Positions 15,908-24,344 are shown, counted from the stretch's first letter. The stretch is 64,000 nucleotides of DNA from Bradyrhizobium sp. JYMT SZCCT0428 (GCF_018131075.1 NZ_JAFCLS010000021.1:1-64000), one strand, 5' to 3'. Notes: generated from the letters alone by a model not told the origin. Translations and numbers: made by a program.

Positions 15908-16792
15908 TCATCGCCGGAACCGGCGCTGTACCAGGATATTTGCCGCCGCCGTCAATCCGAGGGTAGCCGTCATCAGGACGAACGCGACGGACGCGCCGAA
16001 CGGCCAGTTGTTGAGCTGAAACTGTCCGTACACCAGCGGCCCCATCATCTTGAATTTGGGGCCGCCCAGCAGCACCGGCGTCGCATAGGCATTCATGCCG
16101 AGGATGAAGGTCAGGATGGTGCCGGCCAGGATGCCCGGCAGCGACAGCGGCAGCAGCACGCGGCGAAACATCGTCGCCGGCCCGGCGCCGAGGCTGAAGG
16201 CCGCCTCCTCGACATTGCGGTTGATGCCCTCGATCACGCTCTGCAATGTCAGCACCATGTAGGGCAGATTGACGGCAATGATGCCGGCAATGACGGCGCC
16301 CTCGGTAAACATGATCTGCATCGGTTGGGTAATGATTCCGATCTGCATCAGGGTGACGTTGAGAAAGCCCTTGGAACCGAACAGGGTCATCCAGCCGGCG
16401 GCGCGCACCGCATTGCCGACGAACAGCGGCAGCACCACCAGCATGATAAGCACGTTCTTGTACCGCGACTGCGTGCGCGCCAGTACATAAGCGAGCGGCA
16501 AACCCATCGCGAGGCAGATGACGGTACAAAGCGCGGCCACCCGCAACGTCGTCGCCAGCACGCCGGTGTAATAGGGATCAGAGAAGAACTTGACGTAATT
16601 GTCGAACGAGAACGTATCGATCATGATGCGCCGCGCGTCGACCTTGTCGAAGCTGTAGCGGAACAGGATCGCCAGCGGCAGCAGCAGACCGGCGACCACG
16701 AACACCGTCGCCGGCCCAATCAATGTCGTCGCCGAGAGCACCGACGTCGGCTTCTCGTCGGACTGGAACTGTGCTGCAGCGGTCGTGGCCAT
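15908..16792 (-). CDS. ABC transporter permease, PotB type (second system)
   Basis: A 294-residue inner-membrane permease with about six helices. The first is near residue 25 (LIGPATVFVVAGLLLPLAIL). The EAA loop is in NVEEAAFSLGAGPATMFRRVLLPLSLPG near residue 190. It lies 16 bp before the M24 gene and 22 bp after the binding-protein gene, so all are one transcript. Its sequence differs clearly from the PotB-type protein at 13014, so the two neighbouring transporters are separate systems and not a recent duplication. Confidence 0.87.
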   Translation of the reverse strand: MATTAAAQFQSDEKPTSVLSATTLIGPATVFVVAGLLLPLAILFRYSFDKVDARRIMIDTFSFDNYVKFFSDPYYTGVLATTLRVAALCTVICLAMGLPLAYVLARTQSRYKNVLIMLVVLPLFVGNAVRAAGWMTLFGSKGFLNVTLMQIGIITQPMQIMFTEGAVIAGIIAVNLPYMVLTLQSVIEGINRNVEEAAFSLGAGPATMFRRVLLPLSLPGILAGTILTFILGMNAYATPVLLGGPKFKMMGPLVYGQFQLNNWPFGASVAFVLMTATLGLTAAANILVQRRFRR

Positions 16793-16814
16793 CGGCTGCT
16801 TCGCTAAAGCCCGC

Positions 16815-17858
16815 TCAGCCCTTCAGTTCCTTGTCCCACCATTCCTTGAGCGCGACGTCGTTCTTGTTGAGATAGTTGTAGTCGAGATCGACCAGTTTCT
16901 TGACCTCGTCCGGGGTGAAGCCGATGCGCTTGTTGAGATCGGGCGCGACCACGGCGTTGCTGACCGTGGGATTGTAACCCATGTCGACGGCGAACGCTTC
17001 CTGCGCGCTCTTGTCCAGCATGGCGTCAAGATAGGCGTAGGCGCCTTCCTTGTTGGGCGAGTTTTTCGGGATGACGAAGCCCGAGACATAGGCCAGTGCG
17101 CCTTCGGTTGGGGTCATCGATGTCACTGAAATGCCCGCGTTCTGCCATTGCACGACGCGCGCTTTCCACATCACGCCGAGGCCGAATTCCTCCGACTTCA
17201 GGCCTTGCGCAAACGCCTCGTTGGTCGGATAGATCCGCATGCCGGCCTTCTTGCACTCCAGTAGCAGTTTCTTGGCGGGCTCGAGATCATCGACCTTGCC
17301 GCCGGCAGCGAGCGCCGCGCAGACCAACGTGTACTGATACTGGATGTCGATGATGCCGAGCTTGTTGCCTTGCTTGGGATCGAACACGTCCTTGTAACTG
17401 ACCGGCGCTGTTGTGATTACCTTCGGATTGTAGACGCCGACCTTGCCCGAATAGATATGGCCGACGCCGTAGGGATATTTCATCCCCGGCAGCAGATTGC
17501 CGGCATTCTTGAGCTTGCCGTAGTCGATCGGCAGCACACTGCCGGCGTCGTGCATCTGGAACATGTTGATGGCCGAAAGACCCTGCACATCAGTCGTGCC
17601 GCGCGGCAGCCGCATCTCGGCGAGCATCTTCGAGCGCCGCTCGGGATCGCCAGCCTGGTCCTGCACCACCTCCCAGCCATCCTTGATCAGGATCGGCGCC
17701 TCGATATTCTTGTTGAGCAGGCGGGCGTAGTCGCCGCCCCAGGTACCGACAACGATGCGGCCTTTGGCCTGCGCCGACGCCATGCGTGGCAGGCTGGCGG
17801 TACCGGCAAGGGCTGCGGCACCGAGCAGGACTTCACGGCGGGATTTCGAGCTGGTCAT
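16815..17858 (-). CDS. ABC transporter substrate-binding protein with Tat signal
   Basis: A 347-residue periplasmic binding protein of the PotD/iron-Fbp-like superfamily (SBP family 1/8). The N-terminus SSKSRREVLLGAAALAGTA is a twin-arginine signal, with cleavage likely after ASA near residue 30. Export in the folded state is therefore expected. The mature part contains VGTWGGDYARLLNKN and LGIIDIQYQYTLVCAAL. It is the central gene of the second transporter operon, between the ATPase and permease genes. The ligand is unknown; the neighbouring amidohydrolases and peptidase suggest a cyclic or acylated amino compound. Confidence 0.86.
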   Translation of the reverse strand: MTSSKSRREVLLGAAALAGTASLPRMASAQAKGRIVVGTWGGDYARLLNKNIEAPILIKDGWEVVQDQAGDPERRSKMLAEMRLPRGTTDVQGLSAINMFQMHDAGSVLPIDYGKLKNAGNLLPGMKYPYGVGHIYSGKVGVYNPKVITTAPVSYKDVFDPKQGNKLGIIDIQYQYTLVCAALAAGGKVDDLEPAKKLLLECKKAGMRIYPTNEAFAQGLKSEEFGLGVMWKARVVQWQNAGISVTSMTPTEGALAYVSGFVIPKNSPNKEGAYAYLDAMLDKSAQEAFAVDMGYNPTVSNAVVAPDLNKRIGFTPDEVKKLVDLDYNYLNKNDVALKEWWDKELKG

Positions 17859-17893
17859 GGTGGATGCCTCCGGGATGTTGGTTGGCAGAGATA

Positions 17894-18946
17894 TTATGAT
17901 TGAAATACGCGGCCTGTCGATTTGCTCCAGCCGATACGGACCTGTTCTCCGATCACCGGCAACGGCTGTTCCGGCCGGTTCTGGATCTGCACGATGACAC
18001 GCTCCTTGGGCGACAGGCGGACATGCAGATCCACCTGCGAGCCGAGATAGGAGATGAACTCCACGGAGCCTGGAAAACTGTTGTCCATCGCAGGCGCCGC
18101 AGCCGACATCAGTGCAAGCCGTTCGGGCCGCAGCGCCAGCGAAGCGCTGCCGGTAGCGGTCCCTTCGCAGGCGACGACGATGCCGCCGGCCGAGATGAAG
18201 CGCCCGGGGCCATCCATGCGGCCATCGATGAAGGTGGAGCGGCCGACGAAATCCGCGACGAATTTTTCCGAAGGCCGTTCATAGAGATCCTGCTGCGAGC
18301 CGATCTGGCGGATGCGGCCCTCGCTCATGACGACGAGGCGGTCGGCCATGGTGAGCGCCTCCTCCTGGTCGTGCGTCACCATGACCGTGGTCAGACCGAG
18401 CTTGCGCTGCAGTTCGCGGATTTCGACGCGCACGTCCTGGCGCAGCTTGGCGTCGAGATTGGACAAGGGCTCGTCGAGCAGCAGCACATCGGGGTGAAAC
18501 ACCAGCGCCCGGGCCAGCGCCACGCGTTGCTGTTGGCCGCCGGACAATTGTCGCGGCAGCCGGTCGCTGAGATGATCGAGTCGCACCAGGCGCAAGGCTT
18601 CCGCAATCTTCGGCGCCATCTCCGCCTTCGGTATCTTGCGCATTTCGAGGCCGAACGCGACGTTCTCGGCCACCGTCATATGCGGAAACAGCGCATAACT
18701 CTGGAACACGAGGCCGGTGTTGCGCTTCCATGGCGGCAGCGAAGTAATGTCGCGATCGCCCACGCGCACGCTGCCCGATGTCGGCTCGATGAAGCCGGCA
18801 ATGATGCGCAAGGTCGTGGTCTTGCCGCAGCCGGACGGGCCGAGCAGGACGAGGAACTCGCCATCGGCGATGTCGAGCGACACGTCATCGGCGGCCTTGA
18901 AGTCGCCATAGCGCTTGGTGATGCCGGTTAATTGCAGACGCGCCAT
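17894..18946 (-). CDS. ABC transporter ATPase, PotA type (second system)
   Basis: A 350-residue ATPase. Walker A is GPSGCGKTT near residue 38, the signature is LSGGQQQR, Walker B is VLLLDEPLSNLD, and the switch motif is MVTHDQEEA. A C-terminal TOBE domain carries ALRPERLALM. The ATG at 18946 is chosen since the ATPase fold begins there and the preceding permease stop lies 2 bp away. The long upstream frame to 19363 is a shadow of the permease. It powers the importer made with the genes at 15908, 16815 and 18949. Confidence 0.88.
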   Translation of the reverse strand: MARLQLTGITKRYGDFKAADDVSLDIADGEFLVLLGPSGCGKTTTLRIIAGFIEPTSGSVRVGDRDITSLPPWKRNTGLVFQSYALFPHMTVAENVAFGLEMRKIPKAEMAPKIAEALRLVRLDHLSDRLPRQLSGGQQQRVALARALVFHPDVLLLDEPLSNLDAKLRQDVRVEIRELQRKLGLTTVMVTHDQEEALTMADRLVVMSEGRIRQIGSQQDLYERPSEKFVADFVGRSTFIDGRMDGPGRFISAGGIVVACEGTATGSASLALRPERLALMSAAAPAMDNSFPGSVEFISYLGSQVDLHVRLSPKERVIVQIQNRPEQPLPVIGEQVRIGWSKSTGRVFQS

Positions 18947-18948
18947 GC

Positions 18949-19779
18949 TCAGACCACGCGACCGATCTTGACGAAGCGATCGGTCAGCAGCATGGCCCCG
19001 CCGATAAACAGGATCTGCAGTACCGATACCGCGGCAATCGTCGGGTCGATCTTCCATTCGAGATATTGCAGGATCGCGATCGGCAGCGTGGTGCGGCCGG
19101 GACCGACCAGGAACAGACTCATTTCCAGATTCCCGAACGAGGCGATGAAGCCGAACAGAGCGGCCGCGACGATGCCCGGCAAAATGCCAGGCAGCGTGAT
19201 GCGCCGGAACGTGGTCAGGCGGTCGGCGCCGAGGCTCTGCGCGGCTTCCTCGACGGCGCGGTCCATCCCGACGAGGCTCGCGGTGATCAGGCGCACCGTC
19301 CAGGGGATCGCGATCAGGACGTGACCGGCGACCAGGCCGCCGAGTGAACCGAGGATGGGCCATCCGGTAACGATCTCGGTTTCGACGTGGAAGACGTAGA
19401 GCGCGATGCCGAGCACGATGCCCGGCACGATCAGCGGCAGCAACAGCAGATTGTTCACCGCCTCGCGCCCGGCAAAACGCCCGCGCACCAGGCAGACGGC
19501 GGCAGGAATGCCGATCGCCAAACCGATCGACGTGGCGATCACGGCGACCTGCAGGCTAAGGAAGAATCCCTTGACGAACCTGTCATTGCCGGGAACAGCG
19601 CGAAACCATTTCAGCGAATAGCCTTCCGGGGGGAATGACGGAATTTCCTGTGCGAAGAATGCCAGCCAGATCACGAAGAACATCGGCAGCAGGATATATG
19701 CAAGCGACACGCCAGCCGCCGTCCCGAGCGCCATCCGGCCGACAACGCGTGATGAGGTCCATCGGGGTACGACGGTCAA
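18949..19779 (-). CDS. ABC transporter permease, PotC type (second system)
   Basis: A 276-residue inner-membrane permease. Hydrophobic helices start near residue 20 (LAYILLPMFFVIWLAFF), and the EAA loop is AVEEAAQSLGADRLTTFRRITLPG near residue 190. It follows the amidohydrolase gene by 26 bp and is 2 bp from the ATPase start, so it is co-transcribed with both. It partners the PotB-type permease at 15908; the two are separated by the ATPase and binding-protein genes. Confidence 0.87.
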   Translation of the reverse strand: MTVVPRWTSSRVVGRMALGTAAGVSLAYILLPMFFVIWLAFFAQEIPSFPPEGYSLKWFRAVPGNDRFVKGFFLSLQVAVIATSIGLAIGIPAAVCLVRGRFAGREAVNNLLLLPLIVPGIVLGIALYVFHVETEIVTGWPILGSLGGLVAGHVLIAIPWTVRLITASLVGMDRAVEEAAQSLGADRLTTFRRITLPGILPGIVAAALFGFIASFGNLEMSLFLVGPGRTTLPIAILQYLEWKIDPTIAAVSVLQILFIGGAMLLTDRFVKIGRVV

Positions 19780-19805
19780 GATCGCCTCTTTGTGGGAGCC
19801 TTCGA

Positions 19806-21068
19806 TTAGTTCAGCCGGTTCTTATGCAAAATGCCGGCCTTCATGATCAGGGAGAGATGTTTGCCTTGATCGCCAAGCAGCGCAAGGTCTTTCAGCGGAT
19901 TGCCGTCGACCAGAATGGCGTCGGAGAAGGCACCTGCCTGCAAAGTCCCCACCTTGCCCGGCATGCGCAGCACGTCGGCGCCGATCGTGGTCGCCGAACG
20001 GATGATCTCGATCGGCGAGACCACCTCCTGGCGGATGGTGAACTCCTTGGACTGGTCCCAGTGCAGCTCGCCCAGCAGGTCGCTGCCATAGGCGACAGGA
20101 ATATTGTGGCGCTTGCAGATCTCCAGCGATTTCAGCCCGCCCTGCAGCACGATTTCGTTCTTGGCGAGGCTTTCGCCGATCATGCCGAACTGTTTTGCGC
20201 GATCCTTCATGGCGTAATAAGTGACGAGGTTGGCCACCAGGAACATGCCCTTTTCGGCCATCAGCTTGGCGGAAGCATCATCGATCAGATTGCCATGCTC
20301 GATAGTGCGGACGCCGAGCCGCGCGGCGCGGGTGATGGATTCGGCGGAATAGGCGTGCGCGCAGACGTAGCGGCCGAAGGCAGTCGCCTCCTCCACCGCC
20401 GCGCTGACCTCGCCATCCGAGAATTGCTGGCTGTCGAGCGGATCGTAAGGCGACGCGACGCCGCCGGACATCATGATCTTCACATGGTCGGCGCCCTGGC
20501 GCATCTGCTCGCGCGCGGATTTGCGGACCTCGTCCACGCCATCCGCGATCGCGGACTTGAATTGCAGGCCGTTGCAGCAGACGCACTCGTTGTTGCTGCT
20601 GTTGAAGCGGTTGGTACGCCGGCGCGAATCCGAATGGCCACCGGTGGGGCCGATCGACTGGCCGGCGATGTAGAGCCGTGGGCCGGTGATATGCCCGGTT
20701 TCGATCGCGGTCTTGATGCCCCAATCGGCGCCGCCGGTGTCGCGCACGGTGGTGAAGCCGCGGTCGAGCATGGCGCGCAAACGCGTCGCGGCGCGCGCGG
20801 TGACCAGCGTCAGCGGCAACGCCTCCATGAAGCGGACATTGACTTCGCTATGGATGGCGTGGACGTGGCAGTCGATCAGCCCCGGCATCAAGGTGCGCTT
20901 GCCGCAGTCGATCACCGTGGGCTCGGCCGCCTTGATCGGCGTCGTGCTGAGTTCCTTGATGGAATCGCCCTCGACCAGCATCTGATAGCCGCCGCGGAGC
21001 TCGCCGAACGAGGGTTCGAGCAGTTCGAAATTCTTGAACAGAATTTGCTGGGACACTGGCAGGCTCAC
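19806..21068 (-). CDS. metal-dependent amidohydrolase, COG1228/prolidase-like (copy A)
   Basis: A 420-residue amidohydrolase-superfamily TIM-barrel enzyme. The binuclear metal site is complete: His68 and His70 (CHVH), Lys197 (HVKIMMSGG, the carboxylated lysine), His238 (CAHAYS), His258 (IEHGN) and Asp330 (YGSDLLGE). The group includes imidazolonepropionase relatives and characterised Xaa-Pro and N-acyl amino-acid hydrolases. Between barrel elements it has a loop with Cys162, Cys164 and Cys165 (CVCCN) after GPTGGHSD. This loop is shared with copy B and could form a further metal site. Its start overlaps copy B's stop by four bases. Confidence 0.86.
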   Translation of the reverse strand: MSLPVSQQILFKNFELLEPSFGELRGGYQMLVEGDSIKELSTTPIKAAEPTVIDCGKRTLMPGLIDCHVHAIHSEVNVRFMEALPLTLVTARAATRLRAMLDRGFTTVRDTGGADWGIKTAIETGHITGPRLYIAGQSIGPTGGHSDSRRRTNRFNSSNNECVCCNGLQFKSAIADGVDEVRKSAREQMRQGADHVKIMMSGGVASPYDPLDSQQFSDGEVSAAVEEATAFGRYVCAHAYSAESITRAARLGVRTIEHGNLIDDASAKLMAEKGMFLVANLVTYYAMKDRAKQFGMIGESLAKNEIVLQGGLKSLEICKRHNIPVAYGSDLLGELHWDQSKEFTIRQEVVSPIEIIRSATTIGADVLRMPGKVGTLQAGAFSDAILVDGNPLKDLALLGDQGKHLSLIMKAGILHKNRLN

Positions 21069-22300
21069 TGCAGCCGATTCTTGTGGAAGCGCCCGGCCTT
21101 CATGATGATTGAAAGGTGTTGGCCCTGGTCCGCGAACAGTTTCAGGTTCTTCAAGGGATCGCCGTCGACGACGAGCAGGTCGGCAAACGCGCCCGGCTTC
21201 AGGCAGCCGATCTTGCCCTCCATGCGGGTGACCTCTGCGCCGATCGTGGTGGCGGAGCGGATGATCTCCGCCGGCGACAGCACCTGCGCCCGCAGCGAAA
21301 ACTCCTCCGACTGCGCCACCTGCAGTTCGCCGAGCAGATCGGTGCCGTAGGCGACCGGGACGCCGTGGCGCTTGCAGATTTCGAGCGATTTTAAAGCGCC
21401 ATCGATCACGAGGTCGTTCTTGGCCAGCATGTCCGAATTCATGCCGTACTCGGCGGCATGCTTCTTCATCTCGAAGTAAGTGACGAGATTGGCAACCAGG
21501 AACATGCCCTTCTCGGCCATCAGCCTGGCCGAGGCATCGTCGATCAGATTACCGTGCTCGATGGTGCGAACGCCGGCGTGCGCCGCGCGCGTGATCGCTT
21601 CCGGCGTATAGGCGTGCGCACAGACATAGCGGCCAAAGGCGTGCGCTTCCTGCACGGCGGCCTCGACCTCGCCGACCGAGAACTGCAGGCTGTCGAGCGG
21701 ATCGTAGGGTGACGCCACGCCGCCGGACATCATGATCTTGACCTGGTCACAGCCCTGCCGCATCTCCTCGCGCACCGCGCGGCGGACCTCGGTGATGCCG
21801 TCCGCGACGCCCATGGAAAACGACATGGCGTTGCAGCAATGGCAGCGCGAACCAAAATCGGTGCGACGACGTGCATCGCTATGGCCACCGGTCGGACCGA
21901 TCGCACGCCCGGCGATGAACAGCCGCGGCCCCGGTATCAGCCCCTTGTCCGTCGCCTCCTTCAGGCCCCAATCGGCGCCGCCGGTATCGCGCACACTGGT
22001 GAAGCCGCGGTCGAGCATCCTGTGCATCAGACGGGCGGCGCGCGCCGTCATCAGCGTCAGGGGCACGCTCTCCATGTTGCGGATCACGACCTCGGACAGC
22101 ACCACATGGACATGGCTGTCGATCAGGCCGGGCATCAGCGTGCGTCCGCCGCAGTCGATCACGCTGGTGTTTGCGAGCTTGATCGGTTTGGCCGAGACTT
22201 CCCGGATCGTGTCGCCTTCGACCACCAGTTCATGGCCGCCGCGTAACTCCCCGACCTCCGGGTCGAGCATTTCGAAATTCTTGAAATGGGTGACATTCAT
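21065..22300 (-). CDS. metal-dependent amidohydrolase, COG1228/prolidase-like (copy B)
   Basis: A 411-residue paralog of the next gene in the operon, alike along its full length. The ligands are His63 and His65 (DSHVH), Lys188 (QVKIMMSGG), His229 (CAHAYT), His249 (IEHGN) and Asp321 (YGTDLLGE). The Cys loop is Cys153, Cys155 and Cys156 (CHCCN). ATG 22300 is preferred since homology to copy A begins just after it and a GGAAG lies 7-11 bases upstream; a GTG at 22324 would add eight residues. It is the first gene of a seven-gene minus-strand operon. Tandem retention of both copies suggests they act on different stereoisomers or side chains, which is inference. Confidence 0.85.
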   Translation of the reverse strand: MNVTHFKNFEMLDPEVGELRGGHELVVEGDTIREVSAKPIKLANTSVIDCGGRTLMPGLIDSHVHVVLSEVVIRNMESVPLTLMTARAARLMHRMLDRGFTSVRDTGGADWGLKEATDKGLIPGPRLFIAGRAIGPTGGHSDARRRTDFGSRCHCCNAMSFSMGVADGITEVRRAVREEMRQGCDQVKIMMSGGVASPYDPLDSLQFSVGEVEAAVQEAHAFGRYVCAHAYTPEAITRAAHAGVRTIEHGNLIDDASARLMAEKGMFLVANLVTYFEMKKHAAEYGMNSDMLAKNDLVIDGALKSLEICKRHGVPVAYGTDLLGELQVAQSEEFSLRAQVLSPAEIIRSATTIGAEVTRMEGKIGCLKPGAFADLLVVDGDPLKNLKLFADQGQHLSIIMKAGRFHKNRLQ

Positions 22301-22323
22301 GGCCCGGCTTCCGATCGCTCGCA

Positions 22324-22343
22324 CGTTGATCGCGCGTTGATCG
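22324..22343. repeat. 9-bp direct repeat upstream of amidohydrolase operon
   Basis: CGTTGATCG occurs twice, at 22324-22332 and 22335-22343, spaced exactly 11 bp centre to centre, about one helical turn. It lies 24 bp upstream of the copy-B start. It could be a tandem operator; no regulator gene lies within this operon. Confidence 0.35.
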
Positions 22344-22526
22344 AAATGTCCTATGCCGACTTGCCGGCGTCAATGGGCAAGCCATGCGCTCACGTGGTGA
22401 ACGCCGTGCCTTGGGCGCTGTGTCTTGGGCGACGTGGCTTTCCGGCGAAAATAAGCGCGTCGTGATGCAAATTCACGCGCCAATGTTCGCGAAGTCACGA
22501 CCCAAGAATCATGCCGTCCGCGCCTT

Positions 22527-22742
22527 TCAGCGCTTGGGCGGGTGCGAAAAGACGAACGACATATCCTCGAACTCCTCGATCGGGAGCTTGTTCGCCGTAG
22601 TCGAAACGGAACGTTGCTGCGATGACGCCAGACCGGTTGTCCCGGTGGAGCGATGGCCCCAAAGCGAGTGCGACGGCAACATGGTGATGGTAGCGGCAAG
22701 CAACGCGACCGCAATGAATCCAGAGATCATCAAACGGTTCAT
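22527..22742 (-). CDS. small exported protein of unknown function
   Basis: A 71-residue protein. The N-terminal 28 residues are a clear Sec signal (MNRLMISGFIAVALLAATITML), followed by a short polar tail ending IEEFEDMSFVFSHPPKR. The ATG at 22742 is chosen because CGGAGG lies 8 bases upstream; the in-frame start at 22769 lacks one. I do not recognise a function. A perfect TGTGA-N6-TCACA site is 64-79 bp upstream, so Crp-type control is likely. The short acidic-aromatic tail looks like a conserved motif rather than random sequence. Confidence 0.65.
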   Translation of the reverse strand: MNRLMISGFIAVALLAATITMLPSHSLWGHRSTGTTGLASSQQRSVSTTANKLPIEEFEDMSFVFSHPPKR

Positions 22743-22805
22743 GGCAAACCTCCGTTCGGAGAAGCCCACCCCGTCTGTCTCTTAGCGTGAGGCCCGAAGC
22801 GCGGA

Positions 22806-22821
22806 TGTGAACTGAGTCACA
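22806..22821. promoter_or_regulatory. perfect Crp-type binding site
   Basis: TGTGA-ACTGAG-TCACA matches the consensus TGTGA-N6-TCACA at all ten defined positions. It is centred about 71 bp upstream of the small exported gene's start codon (22742), a usual activator distance once a short leader is allowed. The Crp/Fnr regulator at 2897-3733, or another Crp homolog in the genome, could bind it. Confidence 0.6.
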
Positions 22822-22840
22822 GACAGCGTTCACGCTTTCT

Positions 22841-22935
22841 CTAGCGCCCCGGGAATTGCACCAAAACGGCACGCTCGAAACCGATGGGCTGCTCGGGCAT
22901 CTTGGTGCCTGGTATGTAGGCCGCAGGCCGAACTT
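22841..22935 (-). pseudogene. decayed C-terminal fragment of the WD40-cytochrome c gene
   Basis: Read on the minus strand, this gives RPAAYIPGTKMPEQPIG, then FERAVLVQFPGR and a stop (TAG, 22841-22843). The intact gene at 25372-26685 ends with GPAAYTPGTKMPEQRIG and SEQDRAALVQFLERATKR. The two are clearly homologous at DNA level, including GATG-GCTGCTCGGGCATCTTGG blocks, with one 6-bp deletion. Only the last ~30 residues remain: the Met ligand region is kept and the haem-binding CxxCH is lost. No start signal exists. It lies on the far side of the beta-lactamase cassette in the same orientation as the intact copy. Confidence 0.75.
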
Positions 22936-22999
22936 CAGAGCCGGCGTCGCGCCGTTCGGCCCGGCTGCGATCTCGCTTGCACCGCACTCGGGAACCAGA

Positions 23000-23437
23000 T
23001 CACGGCTCCGGCCTGCTCGCCAAACAAGGATCCAGGAGGATGTGATCGTCATCGCGTCGTTGGTATCCGCCTTTCACGATAATCCTGTCACCGGCTTCCA
23101 TGCCGTTGGACTGGTAGGTCACGCACATAATCCGGACATCGGGCGGAGAACACAGCACGAGATACCACAACGCTCCATCTGTCTTCACCGCCGTAAGACT
23201 GCCGACCACCGAAAGGTCGATCCGGTAGTCGAGTTCGGGAAGGCCATCCGCCATCGGCCTCACCTCTCCACACCCGGCGGCCCTCCGCACAGGCTGGTCC
23301 GCTTCCGAGAATGCCGGACGCCTGGTGAACATCCCGTTCGACGCAAGCGATGGAACCGAACTCGGCATCACAAGGCATACAGCGACGACGGCTATCGATA
23401 GTCCGCCCGCCGTTGCCGCCGAGAGGTTTGCTCGCAT
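23000..23437 (-). CDS. secreted protein of unknown function, co-transcribed with beta-lactamase
   Basis: A 145-residue protein with a Sec signal (LSIAVVAVCLVMPSSVPSLAS, cleavage near residue 33). The mature part contains several Cys residues and a beta-rich stretch (YRIDLSVVGSLTAVKTDG, YLVLCSPP, AGDRIIVKGGY), ending LLDPCLASRPEP. The pattern resembles a small OB-fold, but I do not recognise a family. It begins 7 bp after the beta-lactamase stop with AGGTG as ribosome site, so the two are translated from one mRNA. A role at the cell wall or periplasm alongside the lactamase is inference from the operon. Confidence 0.65.
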   Translation of the reverse strand: MRANLSAATAGGLSIAVVAVCLVMPSSVPSLASNGMFTRRPAFSEADQPVRRAAGCGEVRPMADGLPELDYRIDLSVVGSLTAVKTDGALWYLVLCSPPDVRIMCVTYQSNGMEAGDRIIVKGGYQRRDDDHILLDPCLASRPEP

Positions 23438-23444
23438 TCCGCAC

Positions 23445-24344
23445 CTAGCCCGATCTCATCGCCGCGACCGCTCGCGCGATCGAAGCGATGGTGGCGTTTT
23501 GTTGCGCGCTGGGAACGCTGGCGCCCGTCAAATAGGCCGCGACGATGACAGGGGCGCCGTCGGGAGGCCACACCACGGCAACGTCATTGTTCGTGCCATG
23601 GTCACCGGCGCCGGTCTTGTCACCGACACGCCAGCCTTTCGCAAACCCTGCGCGCAATCGGGTTTCGCCGGTCTTGTTCGCGACCAGCCACGCCGTCAGC
23701 TGTTCGCGCGACGCAGCCGACAACGCTCCGGTCCCAAGGACAAGTTTCTCGAAATTCGAAACCATCGCATTGGGTGTCGTGGTATCGCGGGGATCGTCGG
23801 GCAGCGCCTGGTTGAGCGAAGGTTCATTCCGGTCGAGCCGCGTGACCTGATCGCCGAGCCCTCGCGCGAAGGCCGTCAGCTCCGGAGGTCCGCCGATGCT
23901 GGCGAGCAGCAGGTTGCCGGCAGTGTTGTCGCTCCGTGTCATCGCCGCCTCGCAGATTTCAGCGAGCGTCATGCCGTCGCCCCCGACGTGCTTTTCGGTC
24001 ACCGGTGAATTCACCACGATCGCGGATGCGTCGAAGGTGATGCGCCGCCGCGTCAATTGCTCCTTCCCGGCATCCACCCGCGCCAGCACCGCCGCGGCCG
24101 CCAGCGCCTTGAAGGTGCTGCACATCGGGAAGCGCTCGTCGCCCCGGTGGACATGACGTGCACCGGTTGCCGTTTCCAGCACACAAACGCCGAGCCGGCC
24201 ACCGCTCTCGCTCTCCAGACGCCTGATCTCGTCGATCAGCCGTTGATCCGTGGCCGCTGCGCGTGCCGGTCCTGGTAAGCCGCTGATATCAGCGGCTATC
24301 AGTCCTGCCCCGAAACCGAGATGAAACTGTCTCCTGCTGATCAT
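23445..24344 (-). CDS. bla: class A beta-lactamase
   Basis: A 299-residue periplasmic serine beta-lactamase. The catalytic motifs are complete: Ser76-Thr-Phe-Lys79 (the 70/73 pair), Ser138-Asp-Asn140 (SDN loop), Glu174 in RNEPSLN (the deacylating Glu166) and Lys243-Thr-Gly245. The N-terminus MISRRQFHLGFGAGL is a twin-arginine signal, unusual for Escherichia enzymes but common in alphaproteobacterial class A enzymes. Cys75 precedes the active serine, but no partner Cys is seen after KTG, so a KPC- or GES-like disulfide is not supported. It is divergent from an AmpR-like regulator, so induction by cell-wall fragments is likely. Substrate range cannot be predicted. Confidence 0.93.
   Translation of the reverse strand: MISRRQFHLGFGAGLIAADISGLPGPARAAATDQRLIDEIRRLESESGGRLGVCVLETATGARHVHRGDERFPMCSTFKALAAAAVLARVDAGKEQLTRRRITFDASAIVVNSPVTEKHVGGDGMTLAEICEAAMTRSDNTAGNLLLASIGGPPELTAFARGLGDQVTRLDRNEPSLNQALPDDPRDTTTPNAMVSNFEKLVLGTGALSAASREQLTAWLVANKTGETRLRAGFAKGWRVGDKTGAGDHGTNNDVAVVWPPDGAPVIVAAYLTGASVPSAQQNATIASIARAVAAMRSG

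Noticed and set aside
18947..19363. Upstream extension of the second PotA-type ATPase frame
   Set aside because: It overlaps the PotC-type permease gene and is His/Arg-rich nonsense; the ATPase fold begins at 18946.
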